A stretch of DNA of 64,000 bases from Labia minor (lineage: Eukaryota; Arthropoda; Insecta; Dermaptera; Spongiphoridae), in NCBI GenBank assembly GCA_963082975.1, contig OY720346.1, positions 77,182,767 to 77,246,766 of the forward strand, written 5' to 3'. Positions 12,195 to 27,500 of this stretch are shown here, one piece after another. How positions within the stretch are numbered: position 1 is the stretch's first letter; each line of letters begins with the position of its first letter. The notes under the pieces were generated by a model. The model was not told where the DNA came from. It did no database searches and saw only the letters and a list, made by a program, of their open reading frames with translations. Position numbers and translations under genes: made by a program.

Positions 12195-15100
12195 GCAAAT
12201 GATTTCAAAATTGGGTTCTCCTGCATTGACACGACGAAGTATAAGAGCAGTATTTCGTAAAGGTCACAATACAAATACCAAAGAACCGATTTCGAATACT
12301 AATGGTACTATTTCATCTGTGGAACAACGTCCACGAGCATCTACCATTGAATCTACAGGAGAGACCACTTCCTATTCCAGACACACAATCAATGGCGTAA
12401 GTTTCACTTGAGAAATTACACATTTGGAACTTAATCAATTACTTACATAACAAATACATACTTACTACCTTAAATATATTAGTTTAACCTAATTAACAAA
12501 AATAAAAATAAAAAAATGATTAAAGTACTTATTTTCTTTTAAATAGCTTATTTTTACTTATACTTTTATTTTCAATATGTCTAATCATAAGTCAAAAGAA
12601 TCAAAATTTGGTTAAATTACATTACTTATTTACATTTATATTATAGATATAATGGATTTAATATATATATACAGGCGCGCGAGGTCTGTTCAAAAGAAAA
12701 GGTGTATTTTAAATTATTTCGAAAAGTATTTATTTATTCATCAATATCCATTTTGTCTCCTTCAAAGTAATTCCCCTCAGATATAATGCACTTCCAATCA
12801 TCGAAGCACTTCTGAAATGCGTTTTTCGGTATGGCCATCAGCTCGTTCTTCGATTCCGACTTTATCTAATCAATTGTGGCAAAACGCTTTCCTTTCATTG
12901 GTCTCTTCAGTTTTGGGAACAGAAAAAAGTTGTAGGGAGCCACATCTGTTGAATACGGTGGTTGGGGTATGATTACGGTGTTGTTTTTGGCCAAAAAATC
13001 ACAAACAAGCAATGATGTGTGAGCTGGTGCATTATCGTGATGCAGAATCGATGATTTGTTTTCCACAATTACGATCGTTTGGACCTTTTTGCTTCACACA
13101 AACGTTGCATAACTTCCTTGTAGTATTCCTTATTAACAGTATGACCTGTTGGCAAGAACTCATGATGAGTAAAAAAGTAAATAATTGAAGAACACACAAA
13201 ACGTGACTAACTTTTTCAGTTGTCAAAAAAAAAACTACTAATTCAAAATAGCTGATAATGTCAACATATGAGAAACATATGTGTATCAACATAATAAAAA
13301 AAATCTCGATAATCAAATATACACATCGCGTGAAATTTCAAAATTCACCTTTTCTTTTGAACAGACCTCATATATAGAATGATTAAAGTTAAATAAAAGG
13401 TAAAAAAAGATCTTCATCTAAAATTTCTTCTAATAAATTTCAGTGAAAGTAATTTAATTGGTATATATTATTATTTTATTTATTTAATAGTTATTTCATT
13501 ATTATAACCTTTCATATAAATATATATAAAATTAAAGTATTTTAAAAATAAAGAAAATAAATAAACAAAATTATGAGATATTGGGATTAGATTATGGGAG
13601 AGAGATACACTACTTACTATATATATAGATTTTATTATCAATTTAAATGATTTTTATAAAACCTATTTTTAATCAATTAATATTATATCTAATTGCAATA
13701 CAAACTATTGAAGAAACATAACTAAATGTCTTGTCTTAAATATAGGTTACTTATCAATATCAATATCAATGAAACAATTAAAACTGCAAATTAATACAAA
13801 TTGACTTCTTCGCTATGAAATCTTTAAAGTTCTCAACATCTCAGAGATAATATTGTTAATGGAATACTATTCTGAAACTACACATCATCATCCAATTTAA
13901 TTAACATATTTATTATCTTTTACTGATGGGCATGCTTTCTAATGAATGACAAATATACTTAGGGTCATATATTTCATACATCCTTTTTCTAATAATATTA
14001 ATCTTTTAAATTTTCGTATATTTTTGTAATGTTATAAGTTAAAACTGAGCGATTTGTTGAGGTTAAGGATATGACGTCTTTTTTATATCTCGAAAATGTC
14101 GACTATGTCTTTTTGCGTGGGAAAGGCATTAGGGGATGATAGTAACCACAGGGAGGTAGCTAGCCGAGAGTGTAGCGTAGCAATTTTATACACAAGAAGT
14201 CGGCGTTCGATTCCAACTAAGAACACATTTTTCTAATAAAATTCAATTTAACATCAGCTGCCTCCCACTCGAGGAACTCTCAGTTCCTGGTTCTATACAT
14301 GCGGAAGGCAACGGGAAACCACCGCATTAACATTCCCAAATCATCATGGCTGTGCAGCTTCTAAGGCTATCCTAGTCATGATGATAGCCAAACTCCGAAA
14401 GGGATACGTCACCTTAAGAAGAAGTAACCACATACACGACCTTATTAGGTCTACCTTATTTATAAACCATCAGAAAGATCAAGACAAGCGAATTTTTATC
14501 CTATTTATTTAAAGGCTCGTAATTTGTTTGTTTTTGACAATTTGTGTACATTCTTTAAAATTAAAAGTAATATTCACATATTATCATTGTTTATTATTTT
14601 CAAGTCTATATCTAAAATTGTGTAAACTGTGTGATATGACGCATTACGTGTACGAGGGATATGATGTGCGTTTTGCCATTTTTCAGAAATGTTTACCAAC
14701 ATAACATTAACAACAAACATCGTTAGAATCACTCTAAACTTACTCGAAAATTATAAAAAAAAGAATTTCTAATTACTCCCAATTCAAATTAAAATCAAAA
14801 GTTTTTAATAACAAAAGTAAAAAAATTATTTCTAGAATATATAAATATAATCTATATAATATAAATACCTGGTTAATTGCCGCTCGGTCATTAAAAAAAA
14901 TTATTCCTTATTATCGGGTTTGACTGCTAATAGTTAGTATCTTTAGTACCGAGCCGCCGTTTAAATAATTAAAAAGAACATAAATTAAAATAAAATAGTC
15001 ATAAAACATACTGCCCCTAAATGTATGTATTAATGCACTGAAAGTCACAAAAGTATGGCCTGTGGATATAACATAATATATATTTCGTAATTTGATTTGA

Positions 15101-18100
15101 TTTATATTTATAATATTTTGTATTTAAAGAAGCTTTCGTTCTGACGTAGTTGCTGACGTCATTTAAATTTCCTATTTTAAATTAAGAAAAAAACTAATAA
15201 ATATGATTTTTCCGAGGCTCTAACCAATACAGATCGATTTTTCTTTATAAAAATTATCTATGGTGTTAATTTTAAAACAATCCTTCGAGTGGTTTAATAA
15301 TTCAAAAATCCAAATATATATACAATTTTTGCTGGTATAATAAGATAAGATAAGATATATAAATTTAAATGAAGTTTAAATAAGAGAGCGAGTACTTTTA
15401 AACTTAAAACTATTTATGCTATGGTTATATCTAATGTTCATTTTTAAAAATAGACATAACTATTAAATATTATATTTCCTCAATTTTACCGAATCTATCT
15501 GAATTAAGTCAAGATAATCTGGTCAAGGGCAAAACAAAATCACTACCTACTCGACTCCTACATGTTTACATTTAGGTTATTCCATTAATTTATCAATACT
15601 TGTGACCATATTTATTAGAATAATACTTATGAATAATAATAACTATGGATAATGGATGGAAAAGATATCCAATAGCTTTCTATCAAAATATTTACTTTAA
15701 TTTCATCAAGTGAATGAAAAAGATATAAACAAATTATAAATGACTAACAAGTACATTTTCCATTTGTCAAGGACGAATTCCAATTTTAGTAATTTTAATG
15801 AATGCTGAATGATTTTTGTTTGAAATAATATTAAAATAAAAATAATTAAAATTAAAACTCTTCTATCACACTTTACATTATAAATGATGAATAATATTTT
15901 TTAAATTCTTTTTTTTTTTTTGTTTTAGTGGAATGGTTCTAGCAGTCCTTCTAGTCCAGTAGCTCCTCCACGATCTCGACTTAATTCTATTGGATCACCG
16001 ACTAGCGGCAGGTAAATTTTCTCTATGATTATTTCAACCAAATTAAATTCATAACTGTTTGTTCTTTATAAAAAAAAAAGAAATAAAATAATTTGAAATT
16101 CGATTTAAAATTGATCGTTATCTTTCTTAATATTCCATTCAAAAAAGCAGGGCTTCGAACCGGAACTGAACCGAAAACCGAAAACCGAAAAAAACCGGTA
16201 TTTTTGTCGGAACGAAAACCGGAGCTGAACCGAAAAAAATAATATCGGTTTATTTCGGTTCAGTACGTGTTCAATCCAGAGTTGCCACAAGAGGTGTTTT
16301 GGCAACACCCAAGCCCGAATTTTTTTCAATTAGTTATGCCTCGCACTGCATGGTGTCGCTAAAAACTTTATTTCAAAAATTAGTGTCCTAGTCATACTCT
16401 CCCTTCGGTTGTGTTGGCAGCGTCTCGTAGTCGCAATACAGAATTTAATGTTTTCATCGTTTGTTTAATACTGATATTTTGATTTAATGATAGTATTAAT
16501 TTTTTAAATTATTTATTCCATTTGTTACAGGGTTATGTATTGATATAAAGAAAATGATTCATAAATATAAATAAAATTATTAAATAAATTTAAACAAATA
16601 TTGAAAACCTTTGACCAAGTACGAAGATTAGACAGTAAAAAACTTATTTTAGAATTTTGGGAGGAAAATAAAAATACATATCCTCATTTTAACAAAATTG
16701 CAACGTTGGTTTTAGGAGATACTGCAACACAAGTTAGTGTTGAAAGAGCTTTCTCTGGTTTAAAGTTTATTTTACGAGACAATAGAAATAGTTTAAATAA
16801 AAATATATTGGAAAATATTTTAATAATTAGAGGTATAATTTTCATCTTTTATAATTCTAGTTATAATTATAAGTAAATATATCCAAGAATCCTGTATACT
16901 TTAACATTAAATATACGAATTTGTTTCGTTTGTTGAGTGTTTAAAAGTGGAAGGATGTAAAAAAATATTCATACTTATTTGTTCCGTTTAATAAATTATA
17001 TTAACATCTTATATTATATACTTCTAATTATTATACCTTTAATTAATTATTATTATTTATATTATATTGTATCAATTCATGTAGTATGATTTAGGGTGGT
17101 AGCAAGAAATATTTTTATATATTTATGGCAGACTCGGCATACCCCGACCTAAATTTCTAATACAAATAAAAGGTCTTTAAAATTAATTAATCGGAGCTGA
17201 ACCGAAAACCGAAAACCGAAAAAAACCGTTATTTTTGCCGGAACGAAAACCGGAACCGAACTGATATTTTTTTTTTTATTGAACCGGAACGAAAACCGAA
17301 ACGAAAAAAATAACGGTTCGAAGCCCTGCAAAAAAGTATTACAATTTTTTTTAAAAAAAATTACAAATTATTTATACCTAATATTATTATAAGTACCTGG
17401 TTCACCGAGCTGCGGCTCGGTACTTTAAAAAAATTATTCCTTATGAACTTAATATATATATATATATTATATATAAATAAACATACACATACATATAATA
17501 ATAATATATATAGTTCATAAGGAATAATTAATATACAAAAAAAATAGTCATAAAATATACATCCCTTAAACGTACATCAGTGGTTCTCAACCTTTTTTTT
17601 TACCGCGGCACCCTTTTAACGGTTTAAATATTTGGCGGCACACAAAGAAAAAGATAAGTGTAAAAGTTTACAATATTGATCCCAAAAACGGTTTACCTAT
17701 TTTTTTTTTTTAGTACCATATTGAAAAAATATAGAAAAAAGCCGGAAATGTTTTTTTTTAAAAACCAAATTTAAAAAATTTAGAAAAAAAAGTCGGGAGT
17801 AATAATCTCGCGGCACACTTTGAAAATCTCTCGGCACACTGGTTGAGAATCACTGACGTACATGTTGCACTGAAAGACAGAAAAGTATGGCCTGTGGATA
17901 TAACATAATATATATTTCGTAATTTGATCACAAAATATTATTAAAATAAATATTGTTAATTTTATTTTATTTATAATATTTGGAATTTAAGGAAGCGCTG
18001 TACGGCGCCATTTTTTTTATTATTAAAATTCCTATTTTAAATTACGAAAAAACTAACAAAGATGATTTTTCACGAGACTGAAACCAATAGAGATCGATTT

Positions 18101-18494
18101 TTCTTTATAAAAATTATCTATGGTGTGAATTTTCAAAAAATTCTTCGAGCGGTTTAATATTTCATTAATAAAAATATACAATTTTTATTATCTCACTTAA
18201 AATGATCCTGTATCTTTTCGTCGACAAAATACAATAAAATATTATTAATATAAATATTTTTACTTTTATTTTATTTACAATAATTTGTATTTATGGAAAC
18301 GCTGTCCAGCGTTGCCCGGGACCATTTTTACTTTCCCGCATACTTCGTATAAGGGAAGTATTGGAATCGTCAAAAATTTCGACTTCGAGATTTCGATAGA
18401 TCTTGACGTTTTAGACCTCCCTGAGTCGGAAAATACCATTTTTCGAATTATGTCTGTGTGTGTATGTATGTATGTATGTATGTATGTATGTATG

Positions 18495-18525
<31 letters not shown>

Positions 18526-21500
18526 TGTCTGTAAGCAAATTTACTCAAAAACTAATCAAGCTAGGACTTCGAAATTCGGTACACCGATATTATTCACAGT
18601 TTGTAGATTTCTATCAAAATTTCGTCAAAATCGGTTAACCGGAAGTGGTACTTTACCTACAATGGTTGCGTTTACCTTTCAAGTAAAGTACCAGTTTGCT
18701 TCGAGATATTTGCTTCATATTTTGTATATAGATTTAAAAATATGAAAAAAATTCAGATACCAAATTTCATCATGATCTGACTACCGGAAGTGACATTTTA
18801 CCTATACAAGTAGCGTTTCCTTTTTACCGACCGACGATAGTAAGGGAGGTATTGTTTTCACACCAAATTTCACCTATGGATATTTTTAGGTACATATCTC
18901 CACGAATCATGCATTTTCTTAACAGAAAAAAGTATTTTTAGCATGATGTCTGTCCGTCCGTCCGTATAGATGTGTACAGCCTGAACGGCTCAACGGATTT
19001 TGATGAAATTTGGTATCTTTACTTAATACATCAGTATGATGAATGGATCAACTTTTGGTGCAAATCCGGAAACCGGAAGTGCTAGTATTGCCGATCGAAG
19101 AGAGGAAGTGAAGGGTTATTTTCATATCAAATTTCACGTGAAGGCATATCTGCACGTGTTATGCACTTTGTATTGGTTTTATCCTCGAGAAAAATCATCT
19201 TCATTAGTTTTTTCTTAATTTAAAATTATATGACGTCACCCAGCACTTCATGACGTCACAGCCAGCCCTTATATATTATAAATAAAATAAAATTAAAAAT
19301 ATTTATATTATATCCATATCTGTTTTTTTTACATTTAAAATATCAGTTACCCGGAAGTAGCACTTTATTACATTCTAAATATTCATTCGCAACTCTTTAT
19401 ACCTATTTATATGCGGGAAAGTCTAGGGGAGGACACTCCCGCTTATTTATTATTAAAATTACTATTTTAAATTAAGAAAAAACTAACAAAGATGATTTTT
19501 CCCGAGCTTGAAACCAATACAGATCGATTTTTCTTTATAAATATTATCTATGGTGTAAATTTCCAAAAAATTCTTCTAGCGGTTTAATATTTCAATAATA
19601 CAAATATATATTATATACAATTTTTGCTAGAATAATAAGATAAGATATTATACAAGTGCTTTGGTTTGTTGATGATTTGGAAAACTATTTTAAAATAAGA
19701 AAGTTTTTGTTGTAAGACATAATTAAATTAGTACCAACGATACTAAACAAATTTCCATGAAATAATTATGATTGATTTTGATGGACAGGAAATATTTTCA
19801 ATTTAAATTTTTTTCATTGATAATGTGTAAAACATAAAACAATGATTAATAGAAACAAATTAATATTAACACGTTCCCACCGGCTCCATAATTTGTCTAT
19901 TTATCTTATGTGATGGCATGAGCCACCGGTGGTACATGCCGGCGGGAATGTGTTAAATCCAATTGTGAAAAAATACTAATGAAAAATGATCAAATGACAT
20001 TTTAATTTGATTTTATTGAAATTTTCATTAATTAAATTGTGAAAAAATTTATGAAGTTTATCCCTTCTTTTCCCCAGAGATAACACGCATTTGAATCTTC
20101 TAGTAAAAAGCATCTATTGATTCATTAAGTGGTCTCTTGTCATTTATCATCTTTTTCTTTCTAATCCAATCAGAATGGAATGAATGAAGGGTATCATTTG
20201 TTTGATTAACGCTTGATTCTTAGTCGATGACATTTTTCAAGATTTATGCAATAATTTTCTATTCCTGGGCCGGCCAAGTCAAAAGTTATTTTTAGTTACA
20301 CCAGTCAATACAAATCTATTGACTCCTCCCAATTGTCAAGTCACAAAATCGATTGATATCAATTATTTATAATCCCAACTTTGCTTCCTTTATATTTATC
20401 TTATTAAATAAAAAATAAAAAAGAATTGACCTCATTTTTCAATTTATAAAAACAAAACCTAAATTATAAATATTTTATTTATATATTGGAATTATAGATA
20501 TTGTTATAATTGTAAAGAATTTGTAAAAAATTTTGATATGCGTTATCCAATCATAAGATGTTTAAAAGATATATTACTATCTCGACGAATTTAGTATTGC
20601 GATCACGAAAATTTTCGATGTTGAGATTTTGATGTTTTTATACGTTTTGAAGGTACCTGAATCATTTTCACTTAGGTCGAGAAAAATGTCTCTCTCTCTC
20701 TGTGTGTGTGTGTGTGTGTGTGTGTGTAGACAAGATTACGCAAAAACGGTTTGAGCTAGAATAATGAAATTTGGTACATGGGCAGTAGTTTCTATCCACT
20801 TTTAAGAAATGTAGCTCAACCGGAAGAGGGTCATTATCTGCAACGTTTTGATTTTTTTTCCTCTAAAGTAACCGTAAAAATAAAGATATATGTTTGATAA
20901 TTTTTCACATGATTAAAAACTGTATAAAACTGCTATATATAGAATTTCAGTTTGATTGAATCGCTGAAAGTACCAGAATTAATTTTTTAACACAGCAAAT
21001 CTCGGTATGGCCATCAACTCATTCCTCGATTCCCACTTTATCCCATCCATTGTGGCAAAACGCTTTCATGTCATTGGTTTCTTCAGTTTTGGGAATAGGA
21101 AAAAGTCGCAGGGAGCCAAATCTGCTGAATACGGTGTTTGAGGCATGATTACGGTGTTGTTTTTGGCCAAAAAATCACCAACAGGCAATGATTCGTGTAC
21201 TGGTGCATTATCATGATGCAGAATACATGATTTGTTTTCCCACAATTCCGATCGTTTGAGGCGTATTGCTTCACGCATACGTTGCATAAAGTCCTTGTAG
21301 TATTGCTTGTTGACATTATTTTATTTAAGTAAAATATCCAAGAACACACAAAGTTTCAGTTGTCAAAAACAAATTACTAATCCAAAATGACTGATAATGT
21401 CAACATATGAGAAATATATGTGTACCAACAAAACAAAAAATTTCGAAAATCAAATGTACTCAGACTGCGCAAATTCAAAATTCACCTTTTCTTTTGAACA

Positions 21501-24500
21501 GACCTCGTATGTACTCATAATATACATATTTCAATTTTCACAAAGCTTAAAAGTCAATATATGTTCTATTTGTTTTACCAGTAATTTCATATAAAATACA
21601 AGTTAAAAAAAAATAATTAAATGTTAAATAGTTTTTTTAAAAAAACATATAATTTATACAGATTCAATGTGATTAAATCTATTTTTTTCTCCAGTACTTT
21701 GCTATTATGGTTAAAAGCTTGAAATAAAAAAAAAATCATTCTTCAAAACTTTCTCCAATAATTTTAATTACTTATCTGAAATAAATATTACCACCATTTT
21801 TAAAATATATTAATAAAAAATAAATCGTTTTTAATAATCATTATTTGATGTCATTAGTCATTCTTTCGAGATGGTGAATTTCGCGTTAATCTCTTATCAT
21901 ACCTATATAATGAATTAATTATTCAGCTCTATACGTTTTTTTTTTATTTAATGTAAATGACGTAAATAAGAAAAAACTTTTTATTAAATATACACCTATT
22001 TAATGCTAACTTTTTTTTTTGCATTCGATATGTTAATTAATAAGCACTGTCATTATCTGACGCAATTTATTCGTTTACTTAGAAGAATATTTAACAATAA
22101 CTTCCTGATTTTCGTTTTTATTTTTATTTTTATTTATAAATTAAAAGAAAATGAAAATAATCTCAAATGATATTGGAAATCTAAGAAAAATAGAAAAAAA
22201 TCGTACCAATCACCAGAGCATAAGTACCAGGTCTGTTCAAGAAAAGAAGAAAAAGGGAATTTTGAATTTTCGCGGACTGTGTACATTCGATTTTAGAATT
22301 TTTTTGTTTTTTTTATTATGTTGGTACACATATGTTTATCATATGTTGACATTATCAGTCATTTTGAATTAGTAGTTTGTTTTTGACAACTGTTCTTCGA
22401 TTTACGTTCTGTGTGTTCTTCGATTTTTACCGACCGTCGATAGTAAGGGAGGTAATGTTTTCACACCGATTTTTACATATCCTCATGAATCATGCATTTT
22501 CTTAATAGAAAAAAGTATTTTTAGCATGATGTCTGTCCGTCCGTCTGTCCATCCGTCCGTGTGTACAGCTTGAACGGCTCAACGGATTTTAATGAAATTT
22601 GGTGTATTTACTTAATGCATCAGTATGATGAATTGATCAACTTTGGGTGTATATCTGGAAACCGCAAGTGGTATTTTACAAAGTATTAATTTTATATTCA
22701 TTGTCGGAAATTTTTCAATTAAAATATAGTAATAATTAATAATTGGTTAATTAAACAAAAAATAAAAAACAAGATAATATAATTTAGTCATTTTAATTCT
22801 AGTTTTGAAAATATTTTTTTTTATGTATATCCGGAAACTGGAAGTGGTAGTATTACTGTTAGACGATAGGAAGGGAAGGGTTATTTTAACACCAAATTTC
22901 ACATGAGGAGATTTTTTTACAAATCTCCATAAATCATGCACTTTGTATTGGTTTTATCCTCGGGAAAAATCATCTTCATTAGTTTTTTCTTAATTTAAAA
23001 TTATATGACGTCGCCCAGCCCTTCATGATGTCACAGTCAGCTCCACTTATATATTATAAATAAAATAAAATTAAAAATGTTTATATTATATCCATATCTG
23101 TTTTTTAATGCATTAATAGATACATTTAAATTATTTGAAATTGTTTCTGTAGCTAGAAATTAATTTATTTCAAACCGTAGGTCGGTTCTGCGCTTGGCCA
23201 CAGGTCAATCTATTTACTTAAAAAAATTCACCTTTTCTTTTTAGTGAAATTACAAAATTCTTATTTTATATACCTAATTTATAAAAATAACAATATTAAA
23301 TTTAACTTTTAAAGTTATTTTAAATTTAAATTTTAACTATATATGTTAATATCAAGGTAGAGGTAAATCTAGGCAAAATACAAATTATATAACTGTATAT
23401 GATTAAACTGTTAAGTATTGAAAAAAAGAAACAAAGAACATATAAACTTGTGAATTATTTGCATATGGTGTTTCATCATCAATGCACCGGATGGGTTTTA
23501 ATTAATAATTTGTAAAGAGAGAAATAAGTATTATTTTTTCATAATTTCAGTATTAACAAATAACAATTGCAAATACCTAAGAAATAAATAAATAAAAAAA
23601 AATGGAAAAAATCTATGAGTAGAAGAGTATGAATATCCAAAAAGAAAAAATAAATATATGTCATATTTAACATGTAGGATTGATTACTCAATGATTTAGA
23701 AATCATTCATCGCAATTATCGTAATGGTGGCTTTACAATGATCGAGTAGGTAGGTAGGTGTCTTGTACCGTGCCTAAACCGGTTGCTAATGTGGTTCCGT
23801 CCTCAACAAAACAGCTGTTCAATCAGAAAAAAATCGTGTGGGTTCATCGATTTCATTCTCTCAATTAAATTTAAAACTATCACAAAAAAATTATAAGAAA
23901 AATAAAAATCCATTAAGACTTGAAAATTATTTTCATTGTATCTCATTAAATTACCTATGTAACTAATACGTTTTTTTGTTTTAAGAATTGCTTTTGATTT
24001 TTTATTATTTATTTTTCTATATATATAAAATTTATGTACATATGGTTTATTGTGTGAAAAATATAACTAAACGAGGTCTGTTCAAAAGAAAAAGGTGAAT
24101 TTTTTTCGGGCTGTGTACATTTGATTATCAATTTTTTTTTTTTTTGATATGTTGGTACACATGTTTTCATATGTTAACATCATCAGCCAATTTGGATTAG
24201 TAGATAGGTTTTGACAACTTTTCTTCGATTTTTTACTTAAAAAAAAACTAAGGAACAAATATTACAAGGAAGTTATGAAACGTTTGCAACGTGAAGCAAT
24301 ACGGCTCATACGATCGTAATTGTGGAAAAGCAAATCATCGATTCTGCATCACGATAATACACCAGCTCACACATCATTGCTTGTTCGTGATTTTTTGATC
24401 AAAAACAACACCTTAATGATGTCTCGACCACCGTATTCACCAGATTTGGCTCCCTGCGACTTTTTCCTATTCCCAAAACTGAAGAGACCAATGCCAGGAA

Positions 24501-27500
24501 ATCGTTTAGCCACAATTGATGAGATAAAGTCCGAATCGAAGAACGAGCTGATGGCCATACCGAAAAGCGATTTTCAGAAGTACTTCGACGATTGAAAGAA
24601 GCTCTGGCATAAGTGTATTATATCTGAAGGGAATTACTTTAAAGGGGACAATAATGATGAATAAATAAATACTTTTCGAAATAATTCAAATTTCACCTTT
24701 TATTTTGAACAATTAATTATTTATGTTTGTAAATTGATAAATTAAACAAGAGAGCCTGTTTTACGGTGTTTAAAAAAATAACGTTTCATATCCTATATCA
24801 AATACCAGATAAGCTGTTGCAAGCACTTAAGTTGGTTTTCTATTTTTTTTTTTGATACATGTTTAGTGTATATAGTTAGTCTTAATTTTAGACAAAAGTT
24901 ACTAAATTATTTTAACCTTAATCTCAAATTGATTAAAAAAAATATCAATTATATTAATATTTAACAATAGCTACCTTTTATTCAATTCATATATTAAAAA
25001 TCTGGAGTGTCTCCACTCGACTATCTCGCAAATTTGAATTAGATTAAATAACATATATTAATTTAAATTAAATTTAATTAATCAAATTATAAATTAAAAT
25101 TAATAAATAATATTTATTAAACCAGCGCATGTTTGGCTCTTTGTTGATGGCATCACGTCACGTGATCTGCAGTGTTAAAAAATTAATTCTGGTACTTTCA
25201 GGGATTCAATCAAGCTGAAATTCTATATATAGCAGTTTTATACAATTATTAATCATGTGAAAAATTATCAAACATATATCTTTATTTTTACTGTCACTTT
25301 AGAAGACAAAAAAATCAAAACGTTGTAGGTAATGACCCTCTTCCGGTTGAGCTACATTTCTCAAAAGTTGATAGAAAATTACGAATTTTAAATAATGCCC
25401 ATATAACAAATTTCATGATTCTAACTCAAACCGTTTTTGCATAATCTTGGTTATATACATATACACATACAGACATTTTTCTCAACCTTAGTGAAAATGA
25501 TTCAGGAACCTTCAAAACGTATAAAAACATCAAAATCTCAACATCGGAAATTTTCGTGAACGCAATACTATTTCTATCGAGATAGTAAAAATTGTATGAC
25601 CAATATTAAAAATGTATTTATTCTTTTGTCAGCCCTTACTAAAGTCTAAACATCCATTATGTTTTTTAATCATATATAGATAATTATCAGACATGTTTAC
25701 CAACATCTATATTGAAAAAAAACTAATCGCTAATCAGAACATACATCATACTGGTGAACTTATACTTACATTTGGCAAATTATAACATTCTCATTATATA
25801 TTTAATTTAAATATCAAGAGATAATAATTATAAATTTAACTTAAAAGTTATTTTAAATACTAGCAGGATGGTAATTTATTATTTTTCTTGTTTATTACCT
25901 TTATCTAAAAAAAAATCGTTCCGGTAATAATTTTCTAATACTTTTTTTTTATAATCAAGTGAATGAATTTATAAACTTTAAAGTTTAATGTCATTGACTT
26001 TGTAAATGTTCAATTGTTTATAATATAATATAGAAAAGAAATAATTTCATTTCATTTAGAATTAATTTAAAATTATATATTGTAATATTTATATATACAT
26101 TTTTTTTTTCATTTATATTCATACATCTGTATAATTTATTCTTGAGCTTTCAATTTACTTATTTCCTTCGAAGAATTATTCTCCTCGTTTACATCAACTA
26201 GAAATGTAAGTGGAGCTTCGAGATCGGATAACATCATTATATTGTATCTAGTTAGGATGGAAAAAAAATTGTTTTTAGTTTTATTAATTCTTAAATGCAA
26301 GCGTATTATGTTTATAGTATAAACATTCCCAATAAGACCAAATTAGAATATGATGTAGGTAGGTACGTTGTAATACTAAATTTGGAATATCCCAGGCATA
26401 TTGATTTTTATAAATCGAGATTCAAGAAATGAAAACTTAACTGGCGTTTATTGGAGAACATTTTTTTTTAGTTTGTTCATTAAAATGTGTATCTATAATC
26501 TTTCTATTTATTTATATTGGAAACAAAAAAAAAATTAATTTTTACTATCTCGCCTGCGAAAGTATTGCGATCACGAAAAATTTCGATGTCGAGATTTTGA
26601 TGTTTTTATACGATTTGAAGGTTCCTGAATCATTTTTCACTAAGGTTGAGAAAAATGTCTCTGTGTGTATGTGTCTATGTTTATGTAGAGAAGATTACGC
26701 AAAAACGGTTTGAGCTAGAATAGTGAAATTCGGAACATTATTTAAAATTCGTAGTTTTCTATCAACTTTTGAGTAATGTAGCTCAACCGGAAGTTGGTCA
26801 TTACCTACAACCTTTTGATTTTTTTTTCCTCTAAAGTGACCGTAAAAATAAAGATATATGTTTGATAGTTTTTCACATGATTAAAAATTGTATAAAACTG
26901 CTATATATAGAATTTCAGCTTGATTGAATCGCTGAAAGTACCGGAATTAATTTTTTAACATTGCAAATCACGCGCCAACACGTGACGTGGTGCCATCAAC
27001 AAAGAGCCAAAGAGCGCTCATTCAATAAATATTATTTATTAATTTTAATTTATAATTAATTAAATTTAATTTAAATATAATATATGATGTTATTTAATTC
27101 ATTTCAAATTTGCGTGATAGTCGATTGTAGACACTCCAGCTTATTAATTTATTTTTTTAAAACTTACAGTCTACCTATAATACTATTTAAAAGTACAAAT
27201 TTATAATATGGCAATAAAGATGAGATTAGAGGTTAGTACTAAATTGAAAAAAAAAAAAATGAGCTGTGGCCAGGCACAGAACCGACCGACGATTTGAAAC
27301 AAATAAATTTCTAAACATTATATAAGTATTTATATATAAAGTATCAAAAAAAAAAATATTTTCAAAACTTGAATTAAAATGACTAAATTATATTATCTTG
27401 GTTTTTATTTTTTGTTTAATTAAACAATTATTAATTATTACTATATTTTAAGTGAAAAATTTCCGACAATAAGGCGCCATTGGGTGTGTGGGTAGCGAAC

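Larger units (their letters stand above)
18326..19436 (+). mobile_element. Element D, inserted in C4 and hosting B2
   Basis: Inverted ends ACTTTCCCGCATA / TATGCGGGAAAGT. It carries a long TATG microsatellite (18461-18524), then ACTTCGAAATTCGGTACACC and AACCGGAAGTGGTAC. Family B copy B2 interrupts it from 18821. Its distal remnant resumes with CAGTTACCCGGAAGTAGCAC. No coding frame; frames over the microsatellite are repeats. Confidence 0.7.
18237..19655 (+). mobile_element. Repeat family C, copy C4, split by element D
   Basis: Proximal part 18237-18325 (GGAAACGCTGTCCAGCGTTG) and distal part 19438-19655 (TTATTTATTATTAAAATTAC to AATAAGATAAGATA). They meet at the point where intact copies read CACCATTTTTTATTATTAAA. 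Confidence 0.72.

Noticed and set aside
13032..13316. 94-codon minus-strand frame inside mariner copy 1
   Set aside because: Mostly the frameshifted left part of the dead mariner; no continuous transposase similarity.
18275..18745. Overlapping open frames on both strands over the TATG tract
   Set aside because: They translate the microsatellite (Met-Tyr-Val-Cys or Tyr-Ile-His-Thr repeats) and element D, with no domain.
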